Below, piece after piece: positions 1-7,784 of a DNA stretch of 21,847 nucleotides. The stretch is from contig JAZDIB010000036.1 of NCBI GenBank assembly GCA_043805355.1, forward strand, positions 1-21,847. The letters run 5' to 3'. The translations under genes and the position numbers were made by a program. The notes under the pieces were generated by a model. The model worked only from the letters and a program-made list of their open reading frames with translations. It was not told where the DNA came from and made no database searches. This stretch comes from JAHJRN01 sp043805355 (GTDB lineage Bacteria; Patescibacteriota; Patescibacteriia; 2-12-FULL-60-25). Every line of letters starts with the position of its first letter. Position 1 is the stretch's first letter.

Positions 1-106
1 CGGGTACTTCGTTTCAACCGTCGGAGTCAACGAGGACATCATCAGGAAGTACATCGAACACCAGGGCGAGGAGGACGGAGGACAAGTCCGACTTGTATTG
101 GGCTAA
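1..106 (+). CDS. tnpA: IS200/IS605-family transposase TnpA, C-terminal end (partial)
   Basis: The frame that opens at the window edge (codons from position 2) ends in TAA at 104-106 and encodes about 34 residues, including GYFVSTVGV followed by IRKYIEHQ. That string is typical of the C-terminal part of the Y1 (HUH single-strand) transposases of the IS200/IS605 group, where the tyrosine-bearing helix is followed by a short tail. These enzymes excise and insert single-stranded DNA using hairpins at the element ends, and such a hairpin lies 5 nt downstream at 112-133. The HUH motif and the catalytic tyrosine region lie outside the window or at its edge, so activity cannot be judged. No tnpB is seen on this side. 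Family assignment is by motif recognition only. Confidence 0.75.
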   Translation, partial: GYFVSTVGVNEDIIRKYIEHQGEEDGGQVRLVLG

Positions 107-111
107 TAGAA

Positions 112-133
112 ACCACGGCCGTCAGGCCGTGGT
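112..133 (+). mobile_element. Right-end hairpin of the IS200/IS605-type element
   Basis: ACCACGGCC-GTCA-GGCCGTGGT is a perfect 9-bp stem with a 4-nt loop, starting 5 nt after the transposase stop. Subterminal hairpins in this position are what IS200/IS605 transposases recognise. The exact cleavage site would lie a few bases further on, around 134-145, but it cannot be fixed from one copy. Confidence 0.65.
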
Positions 134-144
134 AGTTCATCTGA

Positions 145-261
145 TTCGATATCCGCTTGTTCGATCCGGAAGACTTATGCGAATTCACGGATGTGGACGC
201 GTTCATGAAAAAGGCCGTCCTCGCGCTGAAACAGGAGTATAAGGCGGAGGTTAGGGGATAG
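145..261 (+). pseudogene. 3' remnant of a coding sequence next to the IS element
   Basis: Immediately after the IS end, a frame with coding-like content is open from 145 (after a TGA at 142-144) to the TAG at 259-261. It encodes 38 residues beginning FDIRLFDPEDL and ending in a lysine-rich amphipathic stretch (KKAVLALKQEYKAEVRG). It has no plausible start of its own, except an internal ATG near 204 that would leave about 19 residues. The simplest reading is that the element inserted in, or removed the front of, a gene whose tail remains. It overlaps the end of the leftward gene at 251-1048 by 11 bp. The family is not recognised, and the remnant could also be fortuitous open frame. Confidence 0.35.
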
Positions 262-1048
262 CCGTCGGCTCGAACCGGACCGTCTTCATGATGCTGTCGA
301 CGAAGGCGTGAAAGGCTTTCGAATCGGAGGTTTTCTTGTTGCATGAACCGTCTTCTTCGCAGTATCGATCGTGTGGGATGCCCCAGAACTCGAATGTCGA
401 TCGAAGTATTCCGTTCGGGGAGACCGCGGAATATTGGATGAGTTCCTGGTCGGTGGACATGCCGCCACCATTGGATTCGGAACGGCAGAATTCATACCCG
501 TTGATAGTGACACGTTCTACAACGGGCTCAAGCAAAGGGCCACAGTTGTTTTCCGTTGTCGTCGCCGTGTAGAATGTTTCGGTGTATAGAGTGAAAGATC
601 CCTCATCATAACTCACGTCGAGCGAGATGTTCTGATCGGCGTATGGGCGGTACTGATAGAAGGGGAGCGGTGGGTAGGAGAAACGGAGGCCAAGGTGTGC
701 ATGGTCAGAATTTTCGTTCCATGGAAGTTTGATTCCCTGTGTGCGAACGAGGGTCCGCAACGCATTCGTGAGCGATAGGTTGTTGCGGTCAAGCGCGAAA
801 AGCCAATTTTCATCGATGAGTTCGGAAGACGCATCCGACTTTTCGTTGGCATCATTCGTCTTCGGTCCGACGACAAACGTGTCGTTCGGTGGATATCCTG
901 AACGTTCGACGGCCTGCAACCGTCGTTCGAAATCGGAGCGCTGGCGAATACAAATCGTCGCGGCTATCGCCACGGTCCCGACGATGAGGACGGCACCGAG
1001 GATCCATAGGAGCATCTTCGTCCGTTTTGTGAGCGCGGGTTTCTTCAT
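251..1048 (-). CDS. Exported or membrane-anchored protein of unknown function
   Basis: This is a 265-residue protein. A basic N-terminus (MKKPALTKRTK) is followed by one hydrophobic segment at about residues 13-32 (LLWILGAVLIVGTVAIAATI), so it is probably anchored by an N-terminal helix with the remainder outside the cytoplasm. The external part is rich in aromatic and hydroxyl residues and has several cysteines (near CGP, FCRS, YCEEDGSC) that could form disulfides. I do not recognise a family. The start is supported by an extended -10 box (TGA-TATGAT) 9 nt before the ATG. Its base composition is less G+C-rich than the housekeeping genes to the right, which together with the adjacent IS element suggests a variable or acquired region. 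Confidence 0.75.
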   Translation of the reverse strand: MKKPALTKRTKMLLWILGAVLIVGTVAIAATICIRQRSDFERRLQAVERSGYPPNDTFVVGPKTNDANEKSDASSELIDENWLFALDRNNLSLTNALRTLVRTQGIKLPWNENSDHAHLGLRFSYPPLPFYQYRPYADQNISLDVSYDEGSFTLYTETFYTATTTENNCGPLLEPVVERVTINGYEFCRSESNGGGMSTDQELIQYSAVSPNGILRSTFEFWGIPHDRYCEEDGSCNKKTSDSKAFHAFVDSIMKTVRFEPTAIP

Positions 1049-1057
1049 ATCGTGCGT

Positions 1058-1066
1058 ATCATATCA
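1058..1066 (-). promoter_or_regulatory. Extended -10 promoter for the leftward gene ending at 251
   Basis: On the minus strand TGA-TATGAT (1066 down to 1058) fits an extended -10 element, and the ATG follows after 9 nt. A start of transcription about 7 nt past the box leaves a leader of about 3 nt and no room for a Shine-Dalgarno site. No -35 box is evident; the upstream DNA is the palindrome at 1075-1188. Confidence 0.5.
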
Positions 1067-1074
1067 CGATAAGA

Positions 1075-1188
1075 TGTCGTCCTCGAGCGAAGCGAAGGAC
1101 CTTCGAATTGGAATCGTCATTCGTACGCTCTCGGCAGCCGTTCTAATCTGAAGGTCCTTCGGTCGCTCCGCTTCCCTCGAGGACGACA
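1075..1188. repeat. Large imperfect palindrome, MITE/REP-like
   Basis: The left arm (1075-1104) and right arm (1150-1188) are inverted copies. Both read TGTCGTCCTCGAG inward from the ends and then, with one base change, GAAGCG. The right arm carries an extra 9 nt before both arms resume as AAGGACCTTC. The loop is 1105-1149. It fills the space between the two divergent genes at 251-1048 and 1241-1561. No open frame is needed to explain it. Its ends (TGTCGT...ACGACA) resemble those of the units at 7785, 12236 and 21696. Confidence 0.7.
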
Positions 1189-1226
1189 GATATTCCCAAG
1201 ACATTCTCCGTCGGAGGAATCGGGTG

Positions 1227-1232
1227 TATACT
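1227..1232 (+). promoter_or_regulatory. Probable -10 box giving a leaderless mRNA for the gene at 1241
   Basis: TATACT ends 8 nt before the ATG at 1241. A weak -35 candidate (TTCTCC, 1204-1209) lies 17 nt upstream. Transcription would begin at or 1-2 nt before the start codon, and there is no Shine-Dalgarno sequence in between. Confidence 0.5.
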
Positions 1233-1240
1233 CTCTTCAT

Positions 1241-1561
1241 ATGACCTCTTCGACGGTGGACATCCTTTATATCGTGCTTGCGGTGGCGGCCGTGTGGGTC
1301 ACGGTGTTCCTGTGTTGGGCGCTCTTCGAGCTTGCGACGCTCGTGCGGCGCGCGAACAGGATCGTCGAGGACGCGACGGAGAAGCTCTCGCGCGTGGAGA
1401 AGGCCATCATCGCCGCGAAGGAGAAGCTGGAGAATTCCGCGAAGTACCTCGGCATCCTCGCCGAAGGCGGCCGCGCGGTCGTGTCGATGTTCAAGGACCG
1501 GGAGGAGCGGGAGATCAAGCACGGGAAAAAGAAGAAGAGCGAGCTGTTCGACGAGGAGTAG
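1241..1561 (+). CDS. Small membrane-anchored coiled-coil protein
   Basis: The product has 106 residues. One transmembrane helix at about residues 7-29 (DILYIVLAVAAVWVTVFLCW core) is followed by a heptad-like helical region (about 30-80, with ATEKLSRVEKAIIAAKEKLE) and a very charged tail (REEREIKHGKKKKSELFDEE). The layout is like DUF948-type small envelope proteins, but I cannot assign it to that family with certainty. It probably sits in the cytoplasmic membrane with the coil in the cytoplasm. It is a single-gene unit: a -10 box lies 8 nt upstream and an intrinsic terminator starts 26 nt after the stop. Function is unknown. Confidence 0.8.
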   Translation: MTSSTVDILYIVLAVAAVWVTVFLCWALFELATLVRRANRIVEDATEKLSRVEKAIIAAKEKLENSAKYLGILAEGGRAVVSMFKDREEREIKHGKKKKSELFDEE

Positions 1562-1586
1562 GTCGGTGTCGGCCTGATTATTGGAC

Positions 1587-1609
1587 AAAGGCCGAATTGG
1601 CCTTTTTTT
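1587..1609 (+). terminator. Intrinsic terminator after the 106-residue protein gene
   Basis: AAAGGCC-GAATT-GGCCTTT forms a 7-bp stem with a 5-nt loop that runs into a seven-T tract. The orientation fits rightward transcription from 1241-1561. Confidence 0.85.
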
Positions 1610-1660
1610 GACGGACGGCTAAGATGCCATAGTTGAGTTGAGAGCTATCTGAAGACGCTG

Positions 1661-2464
1661 ATGTTTGTTCCGAAAAACACGAAAATCAACTTACTTGCGA
1701 GACTTTTTCCGCAAAGAATGGATGAGGTCGAGGCACTTCTTCGCGATAAGACGAATGTCTATATAGATTATGCCAATGTCCGACCATGGCATACGAAGTT
1801 AGGATGGCATGTCGACCCTCAAAGGATAAGGCCATTTTTTGAATCTTTCGATACGGTTGGAGATGTCAGGTTATATAATGGTACCTTGATCGGTAATGGG
1901 GACTCCGAGAAGGAGCGTCGCCATCTGACTCGAGTGTACGGCCACGGGTTCGTAACAAAGCCCGTGAAAATCATGCAGAAATCGATTGATGTATCCAGTA
2001 TTCCTGAAGAGTCGATCGATATATTGAAACAATTCATTCGCCCGTCACTCTTGAAAAGGTTGTCCGTGGAGACGATCAAGCACCTGAATTCGAAGCTGGC
2101 GGAATTGAATGCACGGGGAATCCGTTTCATCGAGGATCGAAAATGCAATTTCGATGTCGAAATAGGCCGAGATCTACTTCTCGACCACGAAAGAGGGAAA
2201 TGTAGCTGTTTTGTGCTCTGGAGCGGGGATAGCGATTTTGCCGGACCAGTCGAACAGCTATTGCATGATGGGAAACGCGTAGTCATCTTTTCGACCGTCC
2301 GTCGAGTATCTTCGGAATTAAACGACCTCGTCGCCGCGGGTTTGTACATCTTCGATATCCAGAAGATCAAGAATTTTATCTGCTGGAGGAGTGAGATGGA
2401 TGGGTCCCAAACGCTACCATCGATGAATGCAAAGGGGACCCCTTTCGGGGCCCCCAAGCTGTAG
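1661..2464 (+). CDS. NYN-domain (PIN-like) putative ribonuclease
   Basis: This 267-residue protein has the layout of the NYN/LabA-type PIN-fold nucleases, which cut or process RNA with a metal held by acidic residues. The first strand carries VYIDYANV (about residues 33-40), the middle acid lies in CNFDVEIGRDLLLD (about 166-179), and the third acidic cluster is LWSGDSDF (about 187-194). It is followed by GKRVVIFSTVRR...ELNDLVAAGLYIFDI, the usual late strands of the fold. The candidate catalytic aspartates are therefore present. It lies alone between two terminator-like hairpins. Base composition is clearly less G+C-rich than the neighbouring dnaE, which suggests acquisition. No Shine-Dalgarno is evident at the chosen ATG. 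A toxin or RNA-quality-control role is possible, but no antitoxin partner is seen. Confidence 0.8.
   Translation: MFVPKNTKINLLARLFPQRMDEVEALLRDKTNVYIDYANVRPWHTKLGWHVDPQRIRPFFESFDTVGDVRLYNGTLIGNGDSEKERRHLTRVYGHGFVTKPVKIMQKSIDVSSIPEESIDILKQFIRPSLLKRLSVETIKHLNSKLAELNARGIRFIEDRKCNFDVEIGRDLLLDHERGKCSCFVLWSGDSDFAGPVEQLLHDGKRVVIFSTVRRVSSELNDLVAAGLYIFDIQKIKNFICWRSEMDGSQTLPSMNAKGTPFGAPKL
2434..2455 (+). terminator. G/C hairpin at the end of the NYN gene
   Basis: GGGG-A-CCCC-TTTC-GGGG-C-CCCC folds into two 4-bp G/C blocks separated by one A/C mismatch, with a TTTC loop. It overlaps the last codons of the NYN gene and has no T tract, so it may be a weak terminator or an mRNA 3' stabiliser. Confidence 0.4.
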
Positions 2465-2521
2465 AATTCGTGATCTTGCGATCAAAAAAAGAATAAGCTA
2501 TTTGAAGGAAAAAGTCAATAT

Positions 2522-2530
2522 TTATCCACA
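2522..2530 (+). promoter_or_regulatory. Perfect DnaA-box 9-mer in the dnaE leader
   Basis: TTATCCACA matches the consensus DnaA-binding 9-mer exactly. It lies in the A+T-rich 131-nt gap before dnaE, 65 nt upstream of the start codon. A single box does not make an origin; it could be a DnaA-responsive control site for dnaE or a chance match. I see no other perfect box in the window. Confidence 0.4.
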
Positions 2531-2595
2531 AGAGGCATTATCTCAAGTAACACCGCATTCCCCGCAGGGCTTGACCCGTCAGCGGAGACCTTCCT

Positions 2596-5500
2596 ATGTC
2601 CGACCCCGTCGAACCAAACGCAAAGGCGCCGTTCGTGCATCTGCACGCGCATTCGATGTATTCGCTGCTCGATGCGCTCGGGGATCCGGCGGACGTGGTG
2701 GCGCGGGCGAAGGAGCTCGGGTACGACACGCTTGCGCTCACGGACCACGCGGCGCTGTATGGCGCCATCGAGTTCTACGAGGCGGCGACCAAGGCGGGCA
2801 TCAAGCCCATCCTCGGCGTGGAGGCGAACCTCGCGCCGGGTTCGATGTCGGACAAGACGTCGCGCGTCGGCGACCGCGTGTTCCATCTCACGCTCCTCGC
2901 GGAGACGAACGAGGGATGGAGCAACCTGCTCCAGCTCGTTTCGCTCTCCTTCCTCGAGGGGTTCTATTACCGCGCCCGCATGGACAAGGACGCGCTTCGC
3001 AAGCACGCGAAGGGGCTCATCGCGCTGTCCGGCTGCCTCAAAGGAGAGATCCCCAAGGCCATCGCGAGCCACGACATGCCGCGCGCGGAGGCGCTCGTCC
3101 TCGAGTACCGCGACCTCTTCGGGCCAGGCAACTTCTTCCTCGAGCTCGTGCATCATCCGGAATCGCCGACGCAGATCATGGTGAACGAGGGGCTCGTCGA
3201 GCTGTCGAACAAGACCGGCGTGCCGCTCGTGGCGACCAAGGACATCCACTATCTCGATATCGACGACGCGGACGCGCAGGACGCGCTCCAGTGCATCCAC
3301 GACGGGAAGATGCTGCTCGAGACGAACCGCTTTTCCATCCTCGGCACCGACCACGCGATGTCGACGCCGGACGCGATGGTCGAGGCGTTCGCGGCGCATC
3401 CGGATGCCATCGCCAACACGCGCGCCATCGCGGACCGTTGCCAGGTCACGCTCGAGTTGGGCAAGAGCTTTTTGCCGCAGTTCGAGGTGCCGGAAGGCGA
3501 GACCGAGATGTCGTATCTGCGGAAGCTCTCGCAGGACGGGCTGAAGGAGCGGTACGGCGAGCCGACGTCCGAGGCGGTCGAGCGGCTGGAGTTCGAGCTG
3601 TCGGTCATCGAGCGCATGGGGTTCCCGGGCTACTTCCTCATCGTGCAGGACTACGTGAACTGGGCCAAGGATCACGGCGTGATCGTGGGTCCGGGACGCG
3701 GGTCGGGCGCGGGGTCCATCGTGGCGTACTCGCTCAAGATCACCAACCTCGACCCGCTGCACTACGGCCTGCTCTTCGAGCGGTTCCTGAACCCGGACCG
3801 CATCAGCATGCCGGACTTCGACCTCGACTTCGACGACGTGCGCCGCAAGGACGTCATCGACTACGTCTCGAACAAGTACGGCGTGGACCGCGTGGCCGGC
3901 ATCATCACGTTCGGGACCATGGCCGCGCGCGCCGCCATCCGCGACGTCGGACGCGTGATGGGCCTCACGTTCCAGGAGGTGGACCGCGTGGCGAAGGTCG
4001 TGCCGCCGCCGGTGCAGGGCAAGCACATCCCGCTCAAGAAATCGGTCGTGGAGAGCGTGGAGCTCCGGGCGCAGTACGAGACCGACCCGCGAGTGCACCA
4101 GCTCATCGACCTCGCCATCAAGCTCGAAGGCACGGCGCGTCACGCGTCCCAGCATGCGTGCGGCATCGTCATCGCGCCGAAGACGCTCGTGGAATACGCG
4201 CCGCTGCAGAAGGCCCAGGGCGGCGACGTGGAGCGCGTGGTCCAGTTCTCCCAGCATTCCGCCGAGGCCATCGGCCTGGTGAAGATGGACTTCCTCGGCC
4301 TCTCCAACCTCACCGTCATCCGCGACTGCCTCGAGATCGTCGAGGCCGTGCACGGCGAGACCGTGGACATCGACGCCATCCCACTCGACGACCCCGCGAC
4401 GTTCGAGCTCCTCGGCCGCGGCGACACTACCGGCGTGTTCCAGCTGGAATCGGACGGTATGAAGAAGTACATCCGCGAGCTGCGGCCCACGGTCATCGAA
4501 GACATCATCGCCATGGTCGCGCTGTACCGGCCCGGGCCGATGCAGTTCATCGAGTCGTTCATCGACCGCAAGCACGGGCGCGAGAAGATCACGTACATGC
4601 ATCCTCTCACGGAGAACGCGCTCAAGAACACGTACGGCATCCCGGTGTACCAGGAACAGGTCATGCAGGTGTCCAAGGACATGGCCGGCTTCACGGGCGG
4701 CCAGGCCGACACCCTGCGCAAGGCCATGGGCAAAAAAATTGCCAAGCTCATGGCCGAGATGCGCGTGAAGTTCATCGAGGGATCGATCGCGAACGGGGTG
4801 GAACGCGAGACGGCCGAGGCCATCTTCACGCAGTTCGAGGAATTCGCGGCGTACGGCTTCAACAAGTCGCATGCGGCCTGCTACGCCATGATCGCGTACC
4901 AGACGGCGTACCTCAAATCCCGCTGGCCGGCGTGCTTCATGGCCGCGCTCCTGAACTCGGACTCGCAGAACCTGGACCGCGTGACCATCGAGGTCGAGGA
5001 GTGCCGACGCATCGGGCTCGAGGTCCTGCCGCCGGACATCAACGAGTCGTTCGCGGGTTTCTCCGTCGTGAAGGGCACGAACAAGGTCCGGTTCGGCCTG
5101 CAGGCCATCAAGGGGCTCGGGTCCGACGTGGTCGAGCTGATGGTGAAGGAGCGGAAGACGAACGGCGCGTTCAAGGACCTCGCGGATTTCGTGGAGCGCA
5201 TCCCGGGCAAGGCCATCAACCGCAAGTCGCTCGAATGCCTCATCCGCTCCGGCGCGCTCGACCGCTTCGGCGACCGCAACACGCTGCTCTTCAACGTCGA
5301 AGGGCTCATCGAGTTCCACCGCCGCGTGGAGCACGAGGCGTCGTCGGGACAGGTGAACCTCTTCGCGATGTCGCCCGCGTCGTCCAACCCGGAACGGTCG
5401 AGCATCCAGCTCAAGCCGGCGCCGCCCGCGAGCCGTCGCGAGCTCCTCGCCTGGGAGAAGGAGCTCCTCGGCCTGTACGTCTCCGAGCATCCGTTCCGCG

Positions 5501-6168
5501 AGGTCGGCGAACGCCTCGGCGCCATGCTCACGCCCATCGCCGAGCTCGTGAACCTCAAGAAGGAGAAGAAGGTGCGCGTCGGCGGGGCGCTTACGTCCTC
5601 CAAGAAGATCCTCACCAAGAACAACGAACCGATGATCTTCGCGAAGATCGAGGACGTGACGGGCGACACCGAAGCCGTCGTGTTCCCGCGCGTCTATCAG
5701 GAGAATCCGGGGCTCTGGGAAGGGGAGCGGAACCTCGTCGTGTCCGGACGGCCGTCGGAGAAGGATGGGCGCATCAACATCCTCGTGGAGTCGGCGTATG
5801 AGGTCACGGAGGAGAATATCGACGAGCTCGTCAGGACAGCGGGGAGCGGTCGGACGACGTCGGACGAGGCGTCCGAGGCCCCCTCACCTGCCGCGCTCCC
5901 GACCGATGCCGCTTCCAGCTCTGTCACGTTGCATGTCCGCGCGAAGATGCCGGAGACGGTACTGATCCATCTGCGGAAGGTCCTGGACGCGCATCCCGGC
6001 CAGATCCCGGTCTATTTCCTCATCGACGACGTGGATGGCCAACGCCGCATCAAGACCTCGGCCAAAGTGGCGTTCAGCGACGCGGTCGCAAAGGAATTCG
6101 AAGGGCTGTTGGGAACGGGGACGGTGAAGGTCGAACAGAACGGGTCGAAGCCTATATCGCCAGCATGA
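2596..6168 (+). CDS. dnaE: DNA polymerase III subunit alpha (replicative polymerase)
   Basis: This 1190-residue C-family polymerase is the catalytic subunit of the replicase. The N-terminal PHP domain keeps its metal-binding signature HLHAHS (residues 15-20) and LTDHAALYG. The palm carries PDFDLDFDD (406-414) and the third acid in KMDFLGLSNL (D565), so the three-Asp active site is complete. YRPGPM and the FNKSHAACYA region follow. A beta-clamp motif QVNLF lies at 919-923, followed by an OB-fold (about 1000-1080) and a C-terminal domain. Length is close to the usual 1160 residues. The start is fixed by GGAG (2584-2587) with 8-nt spacing. The retained PHP ligands make PHP-type proofreading possible; no dnaQ is nearby. 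The 3' end overlaps the convergent transporter gene by 17 bp. Confidence 0.97.
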   Translation: MSDPVEPNAKAPFVHLHAHSMYSLLDALGDPADVVARAKELGYDTLALTDHAALYGAIEFYEAATKAGIKPILGVEANLAPGSMSDKTSRVGDRVFHLTLLAETNEGWSNLLQLVSLSFLEGFYYRARMDKDALRKHAKGLIALSGCLKGEIPKAIASHDMPRAEALVLEYRDLFGPGNFFLELVHHPESPTQIMVNEGLVELSNKTGVPLVATKDIHYLDIDDADAQDALQCIHDGKMLLETNRFSILGTDHAMSTPDAMVEAFAAHPDAIANTRAIADRCQVTLELGKSFLPQFEVPEGETEMSYLRKLSQDGLKERYGEPTSEAVERLEFELSVIERMGFPGYFLIVQDYVNWAKDHGVIVGPGRGSGAGSIVAYSLKITNLDPLHYGLLFERFLNPDRISMPDFDLDFDDVRRKDVIDYVSNKYGVDRVAGIITFGTMAARAAIRDVGRVMGLTFQEVDRVAKVVPPPVQGKHIPLKKSVVESVELRAQYETDPRVHQLIDLAIKLEGTARHASQHACGIVIAPKTLVEYAPLQKAQGGDVERVVQFSQHSAEAIGLVKMDFLGLSNLTVIRDCLEIVEAVHGETVDIDAIPLDDPATFELLGRGDTTGVFQLESDGMKKYIRELRPTVIEDIIAMVALYRPGPMQFIESFIDRKHGREKITYMHPLTENALKNTYGIPVYQEQVMQVSKDMAGFTGGQADTLRKAMGKKIAKLMAEMRVKFIEGSIANGVERETAEAIFTQFEEFAAYGFNKSHAACYAMIAYQTAYLKSRWPACFMAALLNSDSQNLDRVTIEVEECRRIGLEVLPPDINESFAGFSVVKGTNKVRFGLQAIKGLGSDVVELMVKERKTNGAFKDLADFVERIPGKAINRKSLECLIRSGALDRFGDRNTLLFNVEGLIEFHRRVEHEASSGQVNLFAMSPASSNPERSSIQLKPAPPASRRELLAWEKELLGLYVSEHPFREVGERLGAMLTPIAELVNLKKEKKVRVGGALTSSKKILTKNNEPMIFAKIEDVTGDTEAVVFPRVYQENPGLWEGERNLVVSGRPSEKDGRINILVESAYEVTEENIDELVRTAGSGRTTSDEASEAPSPAALPTDAASSSVTLHVRAKMPETVLIHLRKVLDAHPGQIPVYFLIDDVDGQRRIKTSAKVAFSDAVAKEFEGLLGTGTVKVEQNGSKPISPA

Positions 6169-7003
6169 CGAGACCGACGACGAACCCGATGACCGCGGCG
6201 ATCTTGATCGCGAGATGTTTTTCCTTGAAGGCGACACGCCCCGAGAGGACTGCCCACGCCACGGAGGCCGATCGGTCCGCCGACATGACGATGGATGCCG
6301 GAGCGAACATGTAGGCGTAGCTCCCGATGATCGAGGCGATGCCGAGGGTCGCGGATTGGAGCAGACACTGTGGCTTCTTCAGGAGCGCGAATGGATGCTC
6401 ACGTCGTCGGAGGCGTCGACTCATGACGTAGAAGAAGGCAAGGAGCAGGACCGCGTTCAAGAACTGCTCGGTCTCGATGGGGTTCCCATGCGTGATGTCG
6501 TACTTGTAGATCGCCGTGACGATGGCGGCGTTGACCGCGCCGAACGTGACATACCAGATTCCGCGGCGTTCCAGTCCGTGGTTCATCGACAGGAGGAGCA
6601 ACGTGACGCAGAGGAGCGTGATGCCGAGGATCTGGTACCAGCCCAAGGAATACCCCAGGACCACGTCAATGAGCAGGAGCATCGGAATCGTGCCCACGCG
6701 GATGAACGCGTAGGTGCTGCGTGATGCCAGGGAGATCGCATGGACCGTGGACCACGCCTGGAACAACGAAAGCACGCAATTGACGGCGAACGTATACGGG
6801 GTAGCCAATTCGATACCGAATCCATGTCGGACGAGATGCAGCGTCAGGAACATGCCGCACGTCCAAAGCGAATTCAGGAATCCCATGCCGTAGATGCTTT
6901 CCGCGCGGGCTGCCACGGCTTTCTTCCCGATCGTGAGCGACGTCTCCGCGAAGAGGTTGCCTGTCGAGGCGAGAAGGATGGCGAAAAGCGTGTTCACGAA
7001 CAT
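6152..7003 (-). CDS. EamA/DMT-superfamily membrane transporter
   Basis: The 283-residue protein is almost wholly hydrophobic, with about nine or ten predicted helices, and has two similar halves, as in the drug/metabolite transporter superfamily. The last helix pair (WAVLSGRVAFKEKHLAIKIAAVIGFVVGLVMLAI region) matches the usual EamA ending of a short acidic or basic turn followed by a final helix. The substrate cannot be deduced. I chose the ATG at 7003 (MFVNTLFAIL); the open frame extends to 7153, but that part is non-hydrophobic and overlaps the promoter and start of the divergent gene at 7090. The gene converges on dnaE with a 17-bp overlap, so each transcript would read antisense into the other's end. 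Confidence 0.8.
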   Translation of the reverse strand: MFVNTLFAILLASTGNLFAETSLTIGKKAVAARAESIYGMGFLNSLWTCGMFLTLHLVRHGFGIELATPYTFAVNCVLSLFQAWSTVHAISLASRSTYAFIRVGTIPMLLLIDVVLGYSLGWYQILGITLLCVTLLLLSMNHGLERRGIWYVTFGAVNAAIVTAIYKYDITHGNPIETEQFLNAVLLLAFFYVMSRRLRRREHPFALLKKPQCLLQSATLGIASIIGSYAYMFAPASIVMSADRSASVAWAVLSGRVAFKEKHLAIKIAAVIGFVVGLVMLAI

Positions 7004-7026
7004 GAGTGTACCATGGAGACTTGGGG

Positions 7027-7056
7027 TTGACAGGGAGGGAATATTTCTGGTATGAC
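7027..7056 (+). promoter_or_regulatory. Sigma-70-type promoter for the gene at 7090
   Basis: TTGACA (7027-7032) is a perfect -35 box, followed after 18 nt by TATGAC (7051-7056) as the -10 box. Transcription would start near 7063, leaving a leader of about 27 nt that contains a strong Shine-Dalgarno site. Confidence 0.7.
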
Positions 7057-7076
7057 CCTCGCAGGTCTTTACATGT

Positions 7077-7084
7077 GGAGGTGA
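7077..7084 (+). promoter_or_regulatory. Strong ribosome-binding site for the gene at 7090
   Basis: GGAGGTGA lies 5 nt before the ATG and is nearly fully complementary to the usual 16S rRNA 3' end. It fixes the start and shows that the host ribosome does use Shine-Dalgarno pairing, although most genes here lack it. Confidence 0.8.
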
Positions 7085-7089
7085 CCTGA

Positions 7090-7728
7090 ATGCGCACCCT
7101 TCAGCAAAGAATCGACGCCCATGAGAGGTTGTATTGGCGGAAATACCATGCACGTGCTCGCGCTGCGGAACGTACTCAACACCAAACTCGCGACCTCGCC
7201 GAGCGGGCCTTGAATGTCATTCTCAAGAAGTATGGCATTAAGCTTCAATCTGTGTCTGACGCGCAGTGCATGGACGCGTACGGTCACATCGGAATGCGTA
7301 ACTTCGCGGATGACTGCATCCAGTGTTGCGATCACAATGGATTCCGCCTGATCCTCAAGTACGGTTCCGATAGCGGCGACATGTGGTTTCAGCTCCAGCT
7401 GGGCCGGGTCTATGCCGAAGTGCTCTCGCACGCGGAGTATCCGATTGCGGTGCAGTACATGACGTGGGCGGGCCGCAACTGTCCTCCCTTCGAGGATGAT
7501 GTCTGGTCCGTCGAGTCGGGCGCAGAATGGTCCGTGGATCGTCACGATTCGACGGAGGGCCTGCGGTTCCTCGAGGGGATTCTTCCGGAGCTTGCACCTC
7601 TCTGTCCGGTGGATTCCTCCCAGGACACACGTCTTGTCGACTCGCTCGATATGCGGAACAGGCGCATGCCCGACAGCCCGTACTTCCTTGCGATTGTCGA
7701 GAAACTCGTCTCCACGTTCGCCGCGTGA
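7090..7728 (+). CDS. Hypothetical soluble protein
   Basis: The 212-residue product has no signal peptide or membrane span. The N-terminal 50 residues are helical and basic (MRTLQQRIDAHERLYWRKYHARARAAERT). The middle contains a cysteine cluster (DDCIQCCDHNGF, about residues 74-85), and the C-terminal half is acidic and aromatic. I recognise no family. The gene has its own consensus promoter, the best Shine-Dalgarno site in the window and its own terminator, so it is a well-expressed single-gene unit. The CxxCC pattern could bind metal, but there is only one such motif. Confidence 0.8.
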   Translation: MRTLQQRIDAHERLYWRKYHARARAAERTQHQTRDLAERALNVILKKYGIKLQSVSDAQCMDAYGHIGMRNFADDCIQCCDHNGFRLILKYGSDSGDMWFQLQLGRVYAEVLSHAEYPIAVQYMTWAGRNCPPFEDDVWSVESGAEWSVDRHDSTEGLRFLEGILPELAPLCPVDSSQDTRLVDSLDMRNRRMPDSPYFLAIVEKLVSTFAA

Positions 7729-7742
7729 TTCGGAGACGCGAA

Positions 7743-7778
7743 ACGCATACGAAACACCCCTCTTCGTGTGCGTTTTTT
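7743..7778 (+). terminator. Intrinsic terminator after the 212-residue protein gene
   Basis: ACGCATACGAA (7743-7753) pairs with TTCGTGTGCGT (7763-7773), with one G-U pair, across a 9-nt loop and runs into TTTTTT. It begins 15 nt after the stop codon. Confidence 0.85.
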
Positions 7779-7784
7779 ATAGTC

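Noticed and set aside
2515..5490. Very long antisense open frame (991 codons) over dnaE, and a long +1-frame open reading (2427-5801)
   Set aside because: Both are stop-poor shadows of a G+C-rich gene; the dnaE frame has all family motifs, and the others show only low-complexity Arg/His-rich translation.
7004..7032. Leftward promoter for the EamA-type gene (CTGTCA, 17 nt, TACACT)
   Set aside because: Both hexamers match consensus in only four of six positions and overlap the stronger rightward promoter; kept only as a possibility.
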